From the NCBI GenBank assembly GCA_963383645.1, contig OY726565.1, positions 30,002,034 through 30,066,033 of the forward strand: a stretch of 64,000 nucleotides of DNA, given 5' to 3'. The notes under the pieces are model-generated. The model ran no database searches, had not been told where the DNA came from, and worked only from the letters and a program-made list of their open reading frames with translations. The DNA is from Muscardinus avellanarius (Eukaryota; Chordata; Mammalia; Rodentia; Gliridae). Shown here piece after piece: positions 22,606 to 33,289 of this stretch (position 1 is its first letter; each line of letters starts with the position of its first letter). Both the position numbers and the translations under genes were made by a program.

Positions 22606-22606
<1 letters not shown>
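22436..22606 (+). mobile_element. Dimeric B1-ID SINE
   Basis: 7SL-like arm (tggtaactcttgcctgtact), linker, and tRNA-like arm ending ttcaatccccagga, then a (CA)n tail. It overlaps a chance open frame. Confidence 0.88.

Positions 22607-22652
<46 letters not shown>
22607..22652 (+). repeat. (CA)n microsatellite as SINE tail
   Basis: About 23 CA units directly after the SINE tRNA-like arm. Confidence 0.97.
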
Positions 22653-22654
<2 letters not shown>

Positions 22655-23600
22655 TACCAATGTAAGAAGACCAGCTAGTGTCTATTGTAACAGATATTAT
22701 CAACACAAAATCAAAAGTACGAGAAATGCAACATGACTTTGATTCTTGAAATTAACTAAATCTGACTTTGAAGGCCCCAGAGTACCTATTCAGTAATAAG
22801 TTCAGTGTCAGTCAACATTGGACATCTTTGTCCAAATCCATCCCACACACACGAGAAGGCCATAGAATAAAAAAGGAGAGTGACCATTTTACAAAACCCA
22901 CCCTGGTTTTGGTCCACCTCTACTACTGCCACTAAACTCACTAGGTAAGTCCATATAAGCCCCCAAAACTACAGTGATTCTGGGTGTAAGAAAAACATGG
23001 CTGAGTAGGAACTTCTGGAATTTCTCTCTTCCATAAAAGAGAGAGAAAACTAGCAAACATTATAAAAAATGACTTTTTCAGAACTCTGGGGATTAACCAA
23101 AGGCTTTCAGCAACCCAGGAAGCATGTATTTATTTTAGAAATAAAGAAAGAGAGAGGGAGAAAAGAAGGGAAAGTCACAAGGCTGAATCACTGAAGGAGT
23201 GGTGTTATAGTCCACTTTCTTGAAGATTTTCTGCAAGTATTCAGGATTCTCTCAAGGAGATTTATCTCCTCATCTCCATGTAACTATGTACTCGACATCT
23301 ATAAGGGCATTTGGATATTCAGGTTATACTCAGAGTTAAAATTCAGCACTACTTGGTTGTGTTTCTCAAAAATTTCTTGTTTCACCTTTGACCACTGGGA
23401 GTTCTTTCAGATGGCTCCAGTATCTCTTTGACATACTGTCAATATTGTGAAGAGTTGTTCAACTTTTGTTTTGCTTTGTATTTTTTGTTATTGTTTTCTC
23501 TTTTGTTGTATGTCTGTTTTGAGCACTTTCTAGCATATGCTAGAATCAGCCATTTCTCAACAAAACTCTAGTTTTTGTTTGTGTGTTTCTGTTTGTGTGT
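22653..23600. other. AT-rich stretch, nothing recognised
   Basis: A small purine tract (gaaagagagagggagaaaag, near 23146) is the only simple feature. Confidence 0.4.
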
Positions 23601-23605
23601 GTATG

Positions 23606-23812
23606 TGTGGTACTGGGGATTGAACCCAGGGGCCTTCTACCTCTGAGTTACACCCCGAGCCTGATTTTATTTCTTTTATTTTGAAACAGTATTCCACTAA
23701 GTTGTTAAGGGGCCTTGATAAATTGCTGCAGTTTAAAAACCCCAATCCTGCAGTCCTCTTGTCTCAGTCTTCCAAGTACTGGGATCACAGGTGTGCACCA
23801 CCACACCTGGCC
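23606..23812 (-). mobile_element. Dimeric B1-ID SINE
   Basis: Well-kept tRNA-like arm (tactggggattgaacccagg), then 7SL-like arm ending accacacctggcc. Flanking words aactctagtttttg and aactctggttgtt are a probable diverged TSD. Confidence 0.9.
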
Positions 23813-24064
23813 TAACTCTGGTTGTTATTATACAAGAATAGCATCACACACCAAAATCTTGTTGTTTTTTCTGTTTATGTTAGTTTGTTTTTGCTACTGT
23901 TATTTCTTCTAGGTTCTCTTAACTGACAAAATAAGGAAATATATACACATATACTAGCCCAGGTATATACACATATTAGCCATCTGTACCTATATTAAGT
24001 TATAAATGCATTTATGCTGGCATCTGCTATACTTACATGTTATAATATTAAAGGCTATCTTGAG

Positions 24065-24345
24065 ACACAAATAGATACAGAAGATAAAGGGACATGCAGA
24101 TGCTCTGGACCACAAATGACCAGTAAGAATAGAATATGAATCTCAAATGCAAGCCATGTAAAACTTTTCAGGTTTGCAGCCACATATTAAAAGGTAAAAA
24201 GAATCAACCTGAACTGATCAGAGGACATTTTATCAAACGCGGTATATGAAAGTAGTCAGCATTTCAGCAATGTGGGGCTGGCCACGTGTCAAGTGGTCAG
24301 TGGCCACTTGTGCCCAGTCACTACTGCAATGGTCAAAAGTCTCTA
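24065..24345 (+). mobile_element. Probable ancient DNA transposon remnant (MER type)
   Basis: gaatatgaatctcaaatgcaagcca, cagccacatattaaaaggtaaaaag and ggctggccacgtgtcaagtggtcagtggccac resemble a common mammalian MER element. I cannot name the family with confidence, and internal sequence is deleted. Confidence 0.45.
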
Positions 24346-24571
24346 AGGAAAAACAAAAATCAAAATCACTGTCCAACAGTGTGTAAGGTGACTGCAAAGA
24401 CTTGCTTTTAAATTATTTTTCTTCTAAAATCCTACTCTTAGATTCAATGAAATTATAATACTTGAAATTCTTTAAATCAAAATATTTACACTTTGCACTG
24501 TTAAGCTTAAATCAGTAAGTTTTTGTTCTCTTTTTCTATAGGTTTTTCTTTATTACTTCATTTTGTTTTAT

Positions 24572-24784
24572 TTTTATTTTTATTTTATTGGCATTGGGAC
24601 TGAATATAGGGACATTCTACTTCTGAGCTATACCCTCAGCCCTTTTGATTTTTTATTTTGAAACAGGATCTGGCTATATTACTCAAGGCCTTACTACATT
24701 GATGAGGCCATCCTCATATCCACCGTCCTCTTGTCTCAGCCTCCCAAGTACTGGAATTACAGGTGAGTGCCACTATACCTGGCA
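24572..24784 (-). mobile_element. Dimeric B1-ID SINE
   Basis: T-rich start, diverged tRNA-like arm (attgggactgaatataggg), linker and 7SL-like arm ending ccactatacctggca. Confidence 0.88.
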
Positions 24785-25420
24785 TATTGTTTTTAGTTTT
24801 CCAAGGTTTCTATTTTGTCATGGGATGGAAACGATGCTTTTTAAGTTCTACATTTCTGAGGTAAAATGAGAAGGCTCTTATTAGATTTTTAAAATTTATG
24901 AGTTTAATGAAAGTAGGAATTTCACCCGTAAGTTTGATAATACATATTTCTATTCAACAAAAACACTCTGAAAATCAATAAAAGTATTTTTTCCTTGTGA
25001 TCACAATCAGAATTTTGATAGGCTCACATGGAAATTTACCAGGTACCTCTGACCCTTACCTATGTGTAACTATTTTAAAAGCAGAAAAATTTCCATTGTT
25101 GTTTTCTGGTACAGCATTCTCCTCCACATCTGGAAATGTGGCTGTCTGCATGATTAGCTCTCCATGACTGATAGTTCATGAAAAGGGAGGTCCTGGGTCT
25201 CTCTTTACTTTCTCATTGGTCTCTCCCTTTCAGTTATTTACATTTGAGCTTCTGGAAACTTTTCTTCCTCTTCACAGATTGTCAGGAGCAGTTACAGGAT
25301 TTGAACCTGGGAGAAAACTCAAAGAGGTAATACAGTTCAATTCTTCATTTCTGGACTGGAAACAAAGGCATTGAGAATCTAAATGACTACATTTACAAAA
25401 AAGGAGTGTTATTATGTTGC
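24785..25420. other. Unique-looking stretch, nothing recognised
   Basis: No repeat family or gene signal that I can name. Confidence 0.4.
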
Positions 25421-25424
25421 CAGT

Positions 25425-25500
25425 GAGAGAGCTGCGTTGGGAGGACAAGACCAGAGGATGGAGGGTTTGAGGACAGCCTCATTAACGTCCTGAGTTAAAA
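25425..25500 (+). mobile_element. 7SL-like SINE arm fragment
   Basis: ttgggaggacaagaccagagga and gaggacagcctcatt resemble the middle of the 7SL-like arm, followed by an A-rich linker. The tRNA-like arm is missing. Confidence 0.5.
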
Positions 25501-25507
25501 TAAAAAG

Positions 25508-25620
25508 TAAACCGGGGTGTGATGGCACATGTTTTTAATCCCAGTAATTGTGGCCCACCTCAGAAACTTAATGAGGCCCTCAGCAGCTTAGTGAGACCTG
25601 TTTTAAAAATAAATAAATAC
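25508..25620 (+). mobile_element. Dimeric SINE, 7SL-like arm, split by L1
   Basis: The arm runs from ggggtgtgatggcacatg to gtgagacctgttttaaaaataaataaata. The tRNA-like arm resumes at 26245. Confidence 0.8.
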
Positions 25621-26244
25621 CACTTCTGGGTATCTATCCAAAAGAAAGGAAACCAAACTACCAAACTAATGCATGCGTATCTATGCTCATAGCTGCACAA
25701 TTCACCATTGGCAAAGTATGGAACCAGCCAAGGTGTCTATCAACAGATGAAGGGATTACAAAACTGTGGGATATGTACACAATGGAATTTTACTAAGCCA
25801 TAAAAAACACACATTATTTACAGGGAAATGATGGAACTGGAGGACATTATGCTAAGTGAGATTAGTCAGTCACAAAAAAGAAGAAATCATATGCTTTCCC
25901 TAATATGTGAAAGCTAGGGAGAAATGGGTAGCAAGAGGAACTCTAGATGAAGGAGATCCATAGATTAGCAAATAAAGCGAGCTGAGGGAATGGGAGGGTG
26001 GAAAAGGGAAACTCTCTAAAACACATGATATTCTTAAACATATCAAAGTCAATCACTAAGCCAAGCATGGGGAGGAGGAATGGGGAGGGGATAGGAAGGG
26101 GATAAGGTAAGGTCTAATTGGGTGATGTGTGCATGTATGTCTCCACAAGTCTTTTATCCCATTATGATATATGACTGCAATTCACCAATAAAAAAATTTA
26201 AAAAAGAAATATTACACTGAAAATAAATAAATAAATAAATAAAA
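25621..26244 (+). mobile_element. 5'-truncated L1, ORF2 end plus 3'UTR
   Basis: It begins at cacttctgggtatctatcc, a familiar late-ORF2 word, and passes through gctaagtgagattagtcagtc, a G-rich purine tract in the 3'UTR and a final caccaataaaa with an AAAT-rich tail. It sits in the A-rich linker of a dimeric SINE. Confidence 0.92.
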
Positions 26245-26303
26245 TACAGCTAAAGTATGGTTTTAAGGTAAAATGCCCCTGAGTTCAATCTCTAGTACCA
26301 AAC
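26245..26303 (+). mobile_element. Dimeric SINE, tRNA-like arm, after L1
   Basis: Diverged tRNA-like arm ending gttcaatctctagtacca, followed by a (CA)n tail. It completes the SINE that begins at 25508. Confidence 0.75.
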
Positions 26304-26305
26304 AC

Positions 26306-26341
<36 letters not shown>
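26304..26341 (+). repeat. (CA)n microsatellite as SINE tail
   Basis: About 18 CA units directly after a SINE right arm. Confidence 0.97.
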
Positions 26342-26342
<1 letters not shown>

Positions 26343-26365
26343 TAAAAAAATAAATATTAAAATTT

Positions 26366-26440
26366 TAAGAATAGACCTGGGGATATAGCTCAGAGGTAGA
26401 ATGACCCTGGGTTCCAGTTAAACCCCTTCCAAAAACAAAA
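26366..26440 (+). mobile_element. tRNA-like SINE arm alone
   Basis: gacctggggatatagctcag and gtagaatgaccctgggttcc are the right arm. The 7SL-like arm is absent. Confidence 0.75.
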
Positions 26441-26502
26441 AAATAGTGTAAATAATCAGTGCCCACTAACTTCTACTTAACAATTATATTTCAAAACATA
26501 GG

Positions 26503-26707
26503 GTCACCGGGTGTGGTGGCGCACGCTTGTAATCCCTGCACTTGGGAGGCAGAGACAGGAGGATCGCGCAGGTTCGAAGCCAGCCGCGCGTGCTGGCTTA
26601 GGAGACCCTGTTTCCAAATAAAAATGTAAAAATAGGTCTGGGAGTGTAGCCCGGAGGTAGAAGGGCTTCCAGGAACCCCAGTATCACCAAAAAAAAAAAA
26701 AAAATAG
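26503..26707 (+). mobile_element. Dimeric SINE, fold-back arm subfamily
   Basis: A well-preserved copy with diagnostic gccagccgcgcgtgctggct in the left arm and aagggcttccaggaacccc in the right arm, then an A-run. CpG content is high for this window, which suggests relative youth. Confidence 0.93.
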
Positions 26708-27655
26708 GGTCATTGAATGGGCATGGTTAGAGAGAAGAGGTGTGAAGCCGAAGATATTTTAGAACAGTCTAGTCTGTCTACCACTCGGTTAAAAAGTTAC
26801 CCAAAATCATCCATGATTTTAGCATAACTTTTCTTCCACTCTAAACATATTCCCTTTGATTCAAGCTTCCTTTCTTTTTATAGTAATTTTAAAGAGAACA
26901 CCATAGATGGTTGTGTACACTTTTCACAGTACAATATTTTGGGAGAGCCACCTCATTCTTTAGGACCTTAGAATGCTCCATTTTGAATTTGTCAATGTGT
27001 TCTCAAGATGATACAATTACAACTTCATATGTTAGTGGTTGTTCTAGCATTTCTCTAGTTTTGCCTGTCTTCTGCGGATATCTTCATTTTCCTCTCAGAT
27101 TTTCATGCAATAATACTTTTATTTTAAAATAAATGAAAATTATTCTACCTCTTAAAATTTCCACTAATATAGTTACACCAACATACATAACTAATAAAAC
27201 ATTTACAATGCTCACTCACCCAAAAATAAAGAAATATCAAGTTTATATAAATAAGCATTTTTCAGACACTCATTATTACACAATGAGTAGTTACTATGAG
27301 TATCTTTTGTTCTGTTCCTAGATTTCACAACACCATAGCCTGAAAATGCCAAACTAATCAGAAGACAAAATAAGCACTAGATAATTAACTTTCCTGGGAT
27401 TAGAGTGGGATTAAGTTGTGATGACACAGTTTAGCGACAGACATCAAACTCTTGAACATTCGCTGGCGCCTCGTCTCTCTGTTAGACGCCAACAGCATTC
27501 CTGGTGCTTAAATGCTACAAGATGTGAATTAACTTTTTATTTGAGAGCACAGCCATCAAACAGAAGATTTTGACTTGTTTGTACCCCATTATTTTAATAT
27601 AATCTTTCCATGAAGGATTTTACTTCCCACTTTTGGGTAAAATCTAGTACTACAA
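26708..27655. other. Unique-looking stretch, nothing recognised
   Basis: A CpG-containing word cluster near 27460-27490 (cgctggcgcctcgtctctctg) stands out in otherwise AT-rich DNA. Frames at 26911-27132 and 27133-27321 have no recognisable domain. Confidence 0.4.
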
Positions 27656-27658
27656 TGT

Positions 27659-27838
27659 ATTTTTTTAAACAAATTTTTATTGAACATAAATGGTATATAT
27701 TTAAACTATACTTGGTGCCCTCTCCCCCATGCCCCCATTTTCCCTTCCTCCCTCCCACCAATGGTTGTCCAGGGTAACCATGCCATATTCATAATTTTAC
27801 ACATATTCGGATGTAGACCCTCATTAATCAAGTTCAGC
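27659..27838 (-). repeat. Unassigned dispersed repeat, copy A
   Basis: About 175 bases here are closely similar to 56537-56710. On the minus strand it has a G-rich purine tract, then AATAAA and an A-rich end, which is the layout of a retroposon 3' end. It resembles an L1 3'UTR in style but differs in sequence from the other L1 3' ends in this window. Confidence 0.8.
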
Positions 27839-28169
27839 CTTCCTCCTCTCCTAATGTACTTAAATAAATATTACAAAATTTAGCTAGTCATCTAGTGCTT
27901 TGTCTACACAATGTCAAAAATTTAGATATTTTGCAACTTTTAGCAGATCAAGTGAATTTTTCATCCAAACTGTTATCAGGCAAATTTAAATTTGGTTATC
28001 TTTGTCTTTATATTGAGTGTGATAAATATAAACAATGAAGTTTCCATTGAACATTATAATTTATTATGTCTTATAAAGGCTAGGGTTATTTAGCTTCAGT
28101 AGTTGTTTTGGATTTTTATGCATTGTAATTATACTTCATACTGAGGTATAGATTCTTGGAGCATTTTCT
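27839..28169. other. AT-rich stretch, nothing recognised
   Basis: No repeat family that I can name. Confidence 0.4.
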
Positions 28170-28740
28170 TCTGGATCTCATCCTTTTCTCCCCTTATATG
28201 TTTTTGAAAATGGAATTGGTAATGTTATATATGAACATTGTGTTATTTCAACTGTTACACTCCTTACATCTCTATCCCTCCTTCTCTCTTTCCTAAGACC
28301 TCTTCATCACTCTTCTGGGGTCTCTGATCTTCTACATGATGTTACCCTTATTTCCAAATTTTTATCTAGCTTCCACATATAAGAGAAGACATACAACTAT
28401 TTTTTTTCTTGGACTGGCTAATTTTGCTTAGCATAATAGTCTAGAGTTTTATCTATTTTCCTGCAAATTACATGATTTTGTTCTGAATGATTTGTTCTGA
28501 ATAAGTTTTGAGATGCATTCAGTCTTTGGTTGACAATTAGGCTGGTTTCATAATTCAAGTAGTGTGAATTGTGCTGCCATGAACATGAATATGCACTAAA
28601 ATATTTGGACTTTAGTTCCTTTGGAAAGAAGCCCAGGAGTGGTATAGTTGGGTCATATGGTCATTCCATAACCTTCACACTGATCTCCACAGAGGCTATA
28701 CTAGTTTGCAATTCCACCAACAGTGTCTAAGTCTTAATGT
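28170..28740 (-). mobile_element. L1 3' end, antisense
   Basis: C/T-rich 3'UTR antisense sequence passes into gctaattttgcttagcataa, gaattgtgctgccatgaac, aggagtggtatagttgggtc and ttccaccaacagtg, the standard antisense order of late ORF2. Confidence 0.88.
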
Positions 28741-29599
28741 GAATATTCATATTACAGTAAAGCAACTATTTAATGCCATGAAATTGCAGTGGGCTTAACA
28801 CTTAGTACAAATAATAGTAATAGGTCACTCTGTAATACTGCTCAGATGATAAGATGATTATTAACTAAAATTCTTCTTATCTCTGAATAATTTAATTTTA
28901 AATTAAATCTTTCCCATGAGGAAAAACAATAAAAATAAAATATATTCTGATGTGTTTCCTTTGTAGGATATAACTTAATTAACTAAATAATTTAAAAGAA
29001 AGATGTTTACTATGACTATTCTGTTTTTCTGAAAATTTGATCCAGAATACTTCACTGTAAATTGGAATTCCTTACCGAAGAAGTACATTTATTGCATTCT
29101 TGAATCTGAAATTTGTGCTAAAATTTTTAGATCAATTTTGTTTTATTCACCTAGTTATTATAAAAACTATATTAAATGGCATTGATATAATACTGATTTC
29201 TAGGAACTAACCATAAATGTTTTGAATTAAATTTTGTATTATATTTACTTCCTGTGATAATTTTCTCTTTCTTATTACCTTGACCTAATTTTAACCTTGT
29301 AAAACAAAATCTATGGCCCCCAAAACTGTGTGTATTTTAATAATGCATTATTTGCAGGGGTTAAAATCTGGAAACAACCAGAATAATTAACAATATGGGA
29401 AAAACTGAATAAATCATTATATAACTCTATTAAGTATGAAAACAGACATTATAAAAATAATTTAGAGTTTATATAATGAATGAAAAGAAAATATAATATA
29501 CTAATAGATGCATGTAGTTAGATTAGAAACAAGTTGCAACACAATGTAAATAATGTATATGATCTCAGGGGTTTTTTAAACATAATTTTTTATATTTTC
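28741..29599. other. AT-rich stretch, nothing recognised
   Basis: Strongly AT-rich; no gene or repeat signal that I can name. Confidence 0.4.
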
Positions 29600-30000
29600 A
29601 TTTTTTACTAAAATTTGAAATATTTAATAGTATTGGAATAATCTGGTCATTAATGAGTTGATAGAATTTGCCTATGAAATCATCTGGACCTGAAATATTT
29701 TTACATGTATTGTGTAGGAGATCTATTCTTTCTGTTTTTATATAGTAATTGGCCTAAATGTTTACATTTTCTGCCTCTATGGAGATGTTTTGATGAGCTG
29801 TATTTTTCTAAGAAATTCATTTTATCTAAGATTTCAAATTTGTTTGCATAGGTTGTACAAATTATTCTCATCATTTTTTTCTTTAGATGATTATTTTCCT
29901 CTTGTCATTTCTAATTTTATGCATTTGTTTATACTTACTTTTATGTTAATATGTTAGCTAGCAGTTAGTTTATTTTGTTGACAGTTTTAAAAATGATTTT
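29600..30000 (-). mobile_element. L1 ORF2 fragment, antisense
   Basis: aaatcatctggacctgaaat and gtttattttgttgacagtttt are antisense words from the reverse-transcriptase half of ORF2. It is well decayed. It ends where the L1 5'UTR-like block begins. Confidence 0.78.
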
Positions 30001-30003
30001 CTT

Positions 30004-30515
30004 TGAGAGGAAGATGGCAGTGGCCTCGGAGAAACCCTGGACATCAGGTTTTGGTTTAATATCTGAGCGGTACAACTTAAGGAGACATTTCCAGCAGTTA
30101 CTCCCTACCTAGAATACAGGAGAGAGAGTGGATAATGGCAGAATTAGAAGCAAGATGACAAGGAGGCACCCACTACACAAGAAAAGTGATTTTTGAAATA
30201 ACAACCCAGTAGAGATTAAAGACTGCTTCAGCCGCACATGCTGGGGACTCTTAACAACATACCTTGTAAGAAAAATGACCCCTGTGTGGTGGAGGGAGTC
30301 CAGCAGAACTGAGCAAGAAGCCCAGCCGCACATCCCGGGGAACTCAGTGCGACTGGCTGCAGTGCTCTGCTATGCTGCACCAGGGGCCGGGATGTGCTCG
30401 GAACAGCATATCCTGCTCTACGTGGTGAGACTGTGGGCCTGCACTAATGGAGAGGAGATAAAATTCATTGCTGCTGAGCACTCAATCTCACAACCTCTTC
30501 AAAACATACATCCTG
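30004..30515 (+). mobile_element. L1 5'UTR monomers, left part
   Basis: The block opens with gaggaagatggcagtggc, containing the AAGATGGC word (YY1-type) found near the start of many mammalian L1s. Recurring words such as ccgcacatg(c) near 30232 and 30324 show tandem, diverged units. It stops at the TSD of the inserted L1 and resumes at 33290. Confidence 0.7.
30501..30515 (+). repeat. Left TSD of ORF1-bearing L1
   Basis: aaaacatacatcctg, identical to 33275-33289 (the first As of the right copy merge with the tail). Confidence 0.85.
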
Positions 30516-31305
30516 ACTTCCGGGAAGATGGCGACCGAGAAAAGCGGGGCTTAAGAGCCCCGCTAACAACAAATCTCCATTACCACAAAATCAGCGCCTT
30601 TCATAGCCAGAAAACACCATCACCAGTGAAACAAAAAATCACCAGGCTCCAGAGAGAAAGCGATCTGAGAACAGAGCCACAGAGGAGATAACCGGCCTCG
30701 CGCCCGAGGACGCGGCAGACGCGGCAGCAGCGCCATACTGCCGGTGGCATCGGCGAATTCACGGGACGGCTACAGCAAGCCGAGGTGAGCCACTGCGGAA
30801 CAGCCAGGTGGGATTTCTCCAAGCAGAGAGCGTCTAAAGCTCCCAGCGGCTGAGCTCAGCACACGCTGCAGGGATTCAGAGTCGAAATCAAAACCAAGAA
30901 GAAAACGCCAGCCCCATAGCCGAGGGTGTAGCAGCGGCGCCATATTGCCACCGGTGGCAGCAGCAGCAAATTCAGCGAGGCCAGTACAGCTACATCTGCG
31001 CACTCAAGAACAGTGAGTCAAATTGCGGGCCACAGAGGAGAAATCCCAGTACTGTACTCCCTGGGACTTGACCCAGTGGGGGAGGGGCGGTGGCAGAGAT
31101 ATCACACCATAGGAGAACGTGCAACCTGGCACCCCCCACAGTCTAAAGCAGCCTCTATCGACTCTCTGGGTCGGAGACTCTGTGATAAAACCCAGTAAAG
31201 GAGTAGTGGGGTCTGAGATACTACTGACTCGAGATCCAGAGCACCTTAAGTGAAGTCATAGTGACCCAAGGGAAGAACCCAGAGAAGGCACAAACATCCG
31301 AAATC
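30516..31305 (+). promoter_or_regulatory. L1 5'UTR with internal promoter
   Basis: GC- and CpG-rich compared with surrounding DNA. The word gaagatggcgacc lies within 20 bases of the element start, where L1 promoters bind YY1. A related word, cgccatattgcc, recurs in antisense near 30940. An open frame at 30275-30691 crosses the TSD into this region and is chance. Confidence 0.7.
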
Positions 31306-32190
31306 ATGGGAAAGAGGAATAATACTGGAGCAATGAATGTACACAACCCCACAACATCAGAACCCGATAAAACTGAAAATCAGAGATTTCTAGAAGATCA
31401 AATCAGGAAAATAACTGTAGAAATAATAGAGGTGCTTCGAAAAGAACTCAGAGAGAGCCAAAAAGAGATAAAGGATGCAATTAATGAAGTAAAGGCCTCA
31501 ATTCAAAGCACAAACAACCGATTAGAACACATGGAGAACAGAATCTCGCTCTTAGAAGATGATCATTCCAAAAATGAACGCATAGTTTCTAATCTAGAAA
31601 AAAATATCTGACAGCAGGAATCTGATATTGAAGAAATATGGGCCCATTTTAAGAGAGCTAACCTAAGAATAATTGGAATAGAGGAGGGAAAAGAAAGTGA
31701 AACAAAAGGGATCAACAATCTCTTCAAGGAAGTAATAGCAGAAAATTTTCCAGACATCGAGCAAGAGGCTTATACACAGGTCCAGGAAACTTATAGAACT
31801 CCCTTTAGACAGAATCGGAGAAGAGGATCCCCACGCCACATAATTGTCAAAATTACCAATGTGGAAGCCAAGCAGAGAATCTTAAAGGCAACAAAAGCAA
31901 AGGGCCAAGTGACATTCAGAGACAAACCAATTAGAATCACTCCAGACTTCCCAAACCAAGTTATGAGAGCCAGAAGGGCTTGGAGTAACATATTCCAAAC
32001 TCTGAAAGAAAACAACTTCCAGCCAAAAATTTCCTACCCAGCAAAACTTTCTATCAAATTAGATGGAGAAATAAGAAGCTTCCATGACAAACAGAAACTG
32101 AAGGAATTTATGTCTTCAAAACCAGCGCTAGAGAAAATACTCAAAGAGATTAACTACAAAGAAGAAATAGGTAACACACACCAGAACTAG
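31306..32190 (+). pseudogene. L1 ORF1 (ORF1p), one in-frame stop
   Basis: ORF1p is the RNA-binding protein that coats L1 RNA in the cytoplasm. I chose the ATG at 31306 (MGKRNN), the usual MGK-type start; the frame also extends a little upstream to 31261 without an ATG. It runs 295 codons including the final TAG, all in one frame. There is a single premature TGA at 31609-31611 (codon 102). Residues about 35-100 look like a coiled coil (QKEIKDAINEVKASIQ). After the stop, residues about 110-205 fit the RRM domain (RANLRIIGIEEG, then GSPRHIIVKITNVEAKQRIL). The rest fits the C-terminal domain (KPIRITPDFPNQ, NNFQPKISYPAKLS). The length is shorter than the human protein, mainly at the N-terminus. 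Confidence 0.93.
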
Positions 32191-32309
32191 AGAAACAAGA
32201 TTTTCCATCCAACAGACAACTAAGATTGGTTATCTGTGGAGATTCATTATTTATGTTAGTCTTTTACCTATCTCTAAAGGGTATTGTTTGCCTTTATTGT
32301 TGTTAATGT
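32191..32309. other. Unassigned segment after ORF1
   Basis: No ORF2 start or endonuclease-like translation follows ORF1 here. The sequence does not match the usual inter-ORF spacer, and I could not assign it. Confidence 0.4.
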
Positions 32310-32945
32310 TTAGGATTTCTAGTTGGAATATTAATATACCTTCAGATATAGCAATTGGAAATATTTTATCCCATTCTATTAGTAACTGTTAACTCTGTTT
32401 ACATTGTCTTTGGATATACAATTTTTTTTTTTTATTTTTTAGGGAGTTTGTATACGCTTCTGTTGCCTGTGCCATTGAAATCATAACCAAGAAATCACTG
32501 CCAATTTCAATGTTGTGAGGTTTAATGACCCAGATTTTCTCCTAAAAGTTTATAGTCTTAAGATTTATATTTAGGTCTTTTATCTATTTTGAGTTAATAT
32601 TTGTATATGGGATTAGGTAAGGGTCCAATTTTATTCTTTTCCATGTAATTATTATTTTTTAACAATATTTAGTTAAAAGATTATCATTTTCACCACCAAA
32701 TGTTCGTGGAAACCTTGTCAAAAATAACTTGACAATATAGGGAAGAATTTAGCTCTAGGCTTTTATTTAACTCCAATGGTTTATATATCTGCCTTTAGAA
32801 TAGTACTACACTGTTTCAATTATTGTAGCTTTATATGGTTTGAAATCAGAAAATATATATCTTCTAGCTTTGTTCTTTTTCAAGATCATTTTGGGTACCT
32901 AGAATCCATATTCCATATTAGGATAGATTATTTTCTGAAAAATAA
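32310..32945 (-). mobile_element. Old L1 ORF2 fragment inside the composite L1
   Basis: tttatcccattctattagtaac, gccattgaaatcataaccaag, tttatctattttgagttaat, tccaatggtttatatatctg and ctagctttgttctttttcaag follow the antisense order of the C-terminal half of ORF2. Divergence is visibly higher than in the adjacent ORF1. Relative to 29600-30000 the order is wrong for one split element, so the two are separate. Confidence 0.82.
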
Positions 32946-33127
32946 ATATATAAATATATGATAGTTTCACCTAAAAAATAGAAAAAACAGATTCTCTGGT
33001 AAGAAAGAAAGCAAAAAGAAATATTGAAATGTTATCTTTAAGTCATCAAAAGCTTGGTATCAGACAAATGAAACTGTTATGTGAGATTACCATTTTTAAT
33101 TTTAGATAAATTGCCATAATACTAGAT

Positions 33128-33274
33128 GTCAACTACTAAGCCAAGCATGGGAGGGAGGGATAGGGAGAGAATGGGGTGGGGATTGGGTGGGGGCTGACTG
33201 GGAAAAGTGTGCAAGTATGTCTACAAAAGTATGTATCCTACTATGATGTATGAATACAGTGCATCAATAAAAAA
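33128..33274 (+). mobile_element. L1 3'UTR of the composite element
   Basis: caactactaagccaagcatgg, a G-rich purine tract, gtgtgcaagtatgtctac, tcctactatgatgtatg and catcaataaaa follow the same 3'UTR order as the copy at 26045-26200. The A-tail runs into the right TSD. Confidence 0.88.
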
Positions 33275-33289
33275 AAAACATACATCCTG

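Larger units (their letters stand above)
30516..33274 (+). mobile_element. Composite L1: 5'UTR, ORF1, foreign middle, 3'UTR
   Basis: A matching 15-bp TSD encloses this unit. It starts acttccgggaagatggcgac, a typical L1 head with a YY1-type word, then a GC-rich 5'UTR to about 31305, ORF1 (31306-32190), and at 33128-33274 a sense L1 3'UTR with G-rich purine tract, catcaataaaa and A-tail. ORF2 is missing in sense. The middle instead holds unassigned DNA and an older antisense L1 piece (32310-32945). ORF1 looks far better preserved than the antisense piece. It could be an ORF2-less (HAL1-like) element that later gained an insertion, or a chimeric element inserted as one unit. I cannot decide. Confidence 0.75.

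Noticed and set aside
30275..30691. 138-residue plus-strand open frame
   Set aside because: It crosses from an old L1 5'UTR array through the TSD into a younger L1 5'UTR, so it joins two elements and cannot be an ancestral gene.
29600..32945. Two antisense L1 pieces as one L1 split by the younger insertion
   Set aside because: In antisense the late-ORF2 segment should come before the RT segment, but here it comes after, so they are separate fragments.
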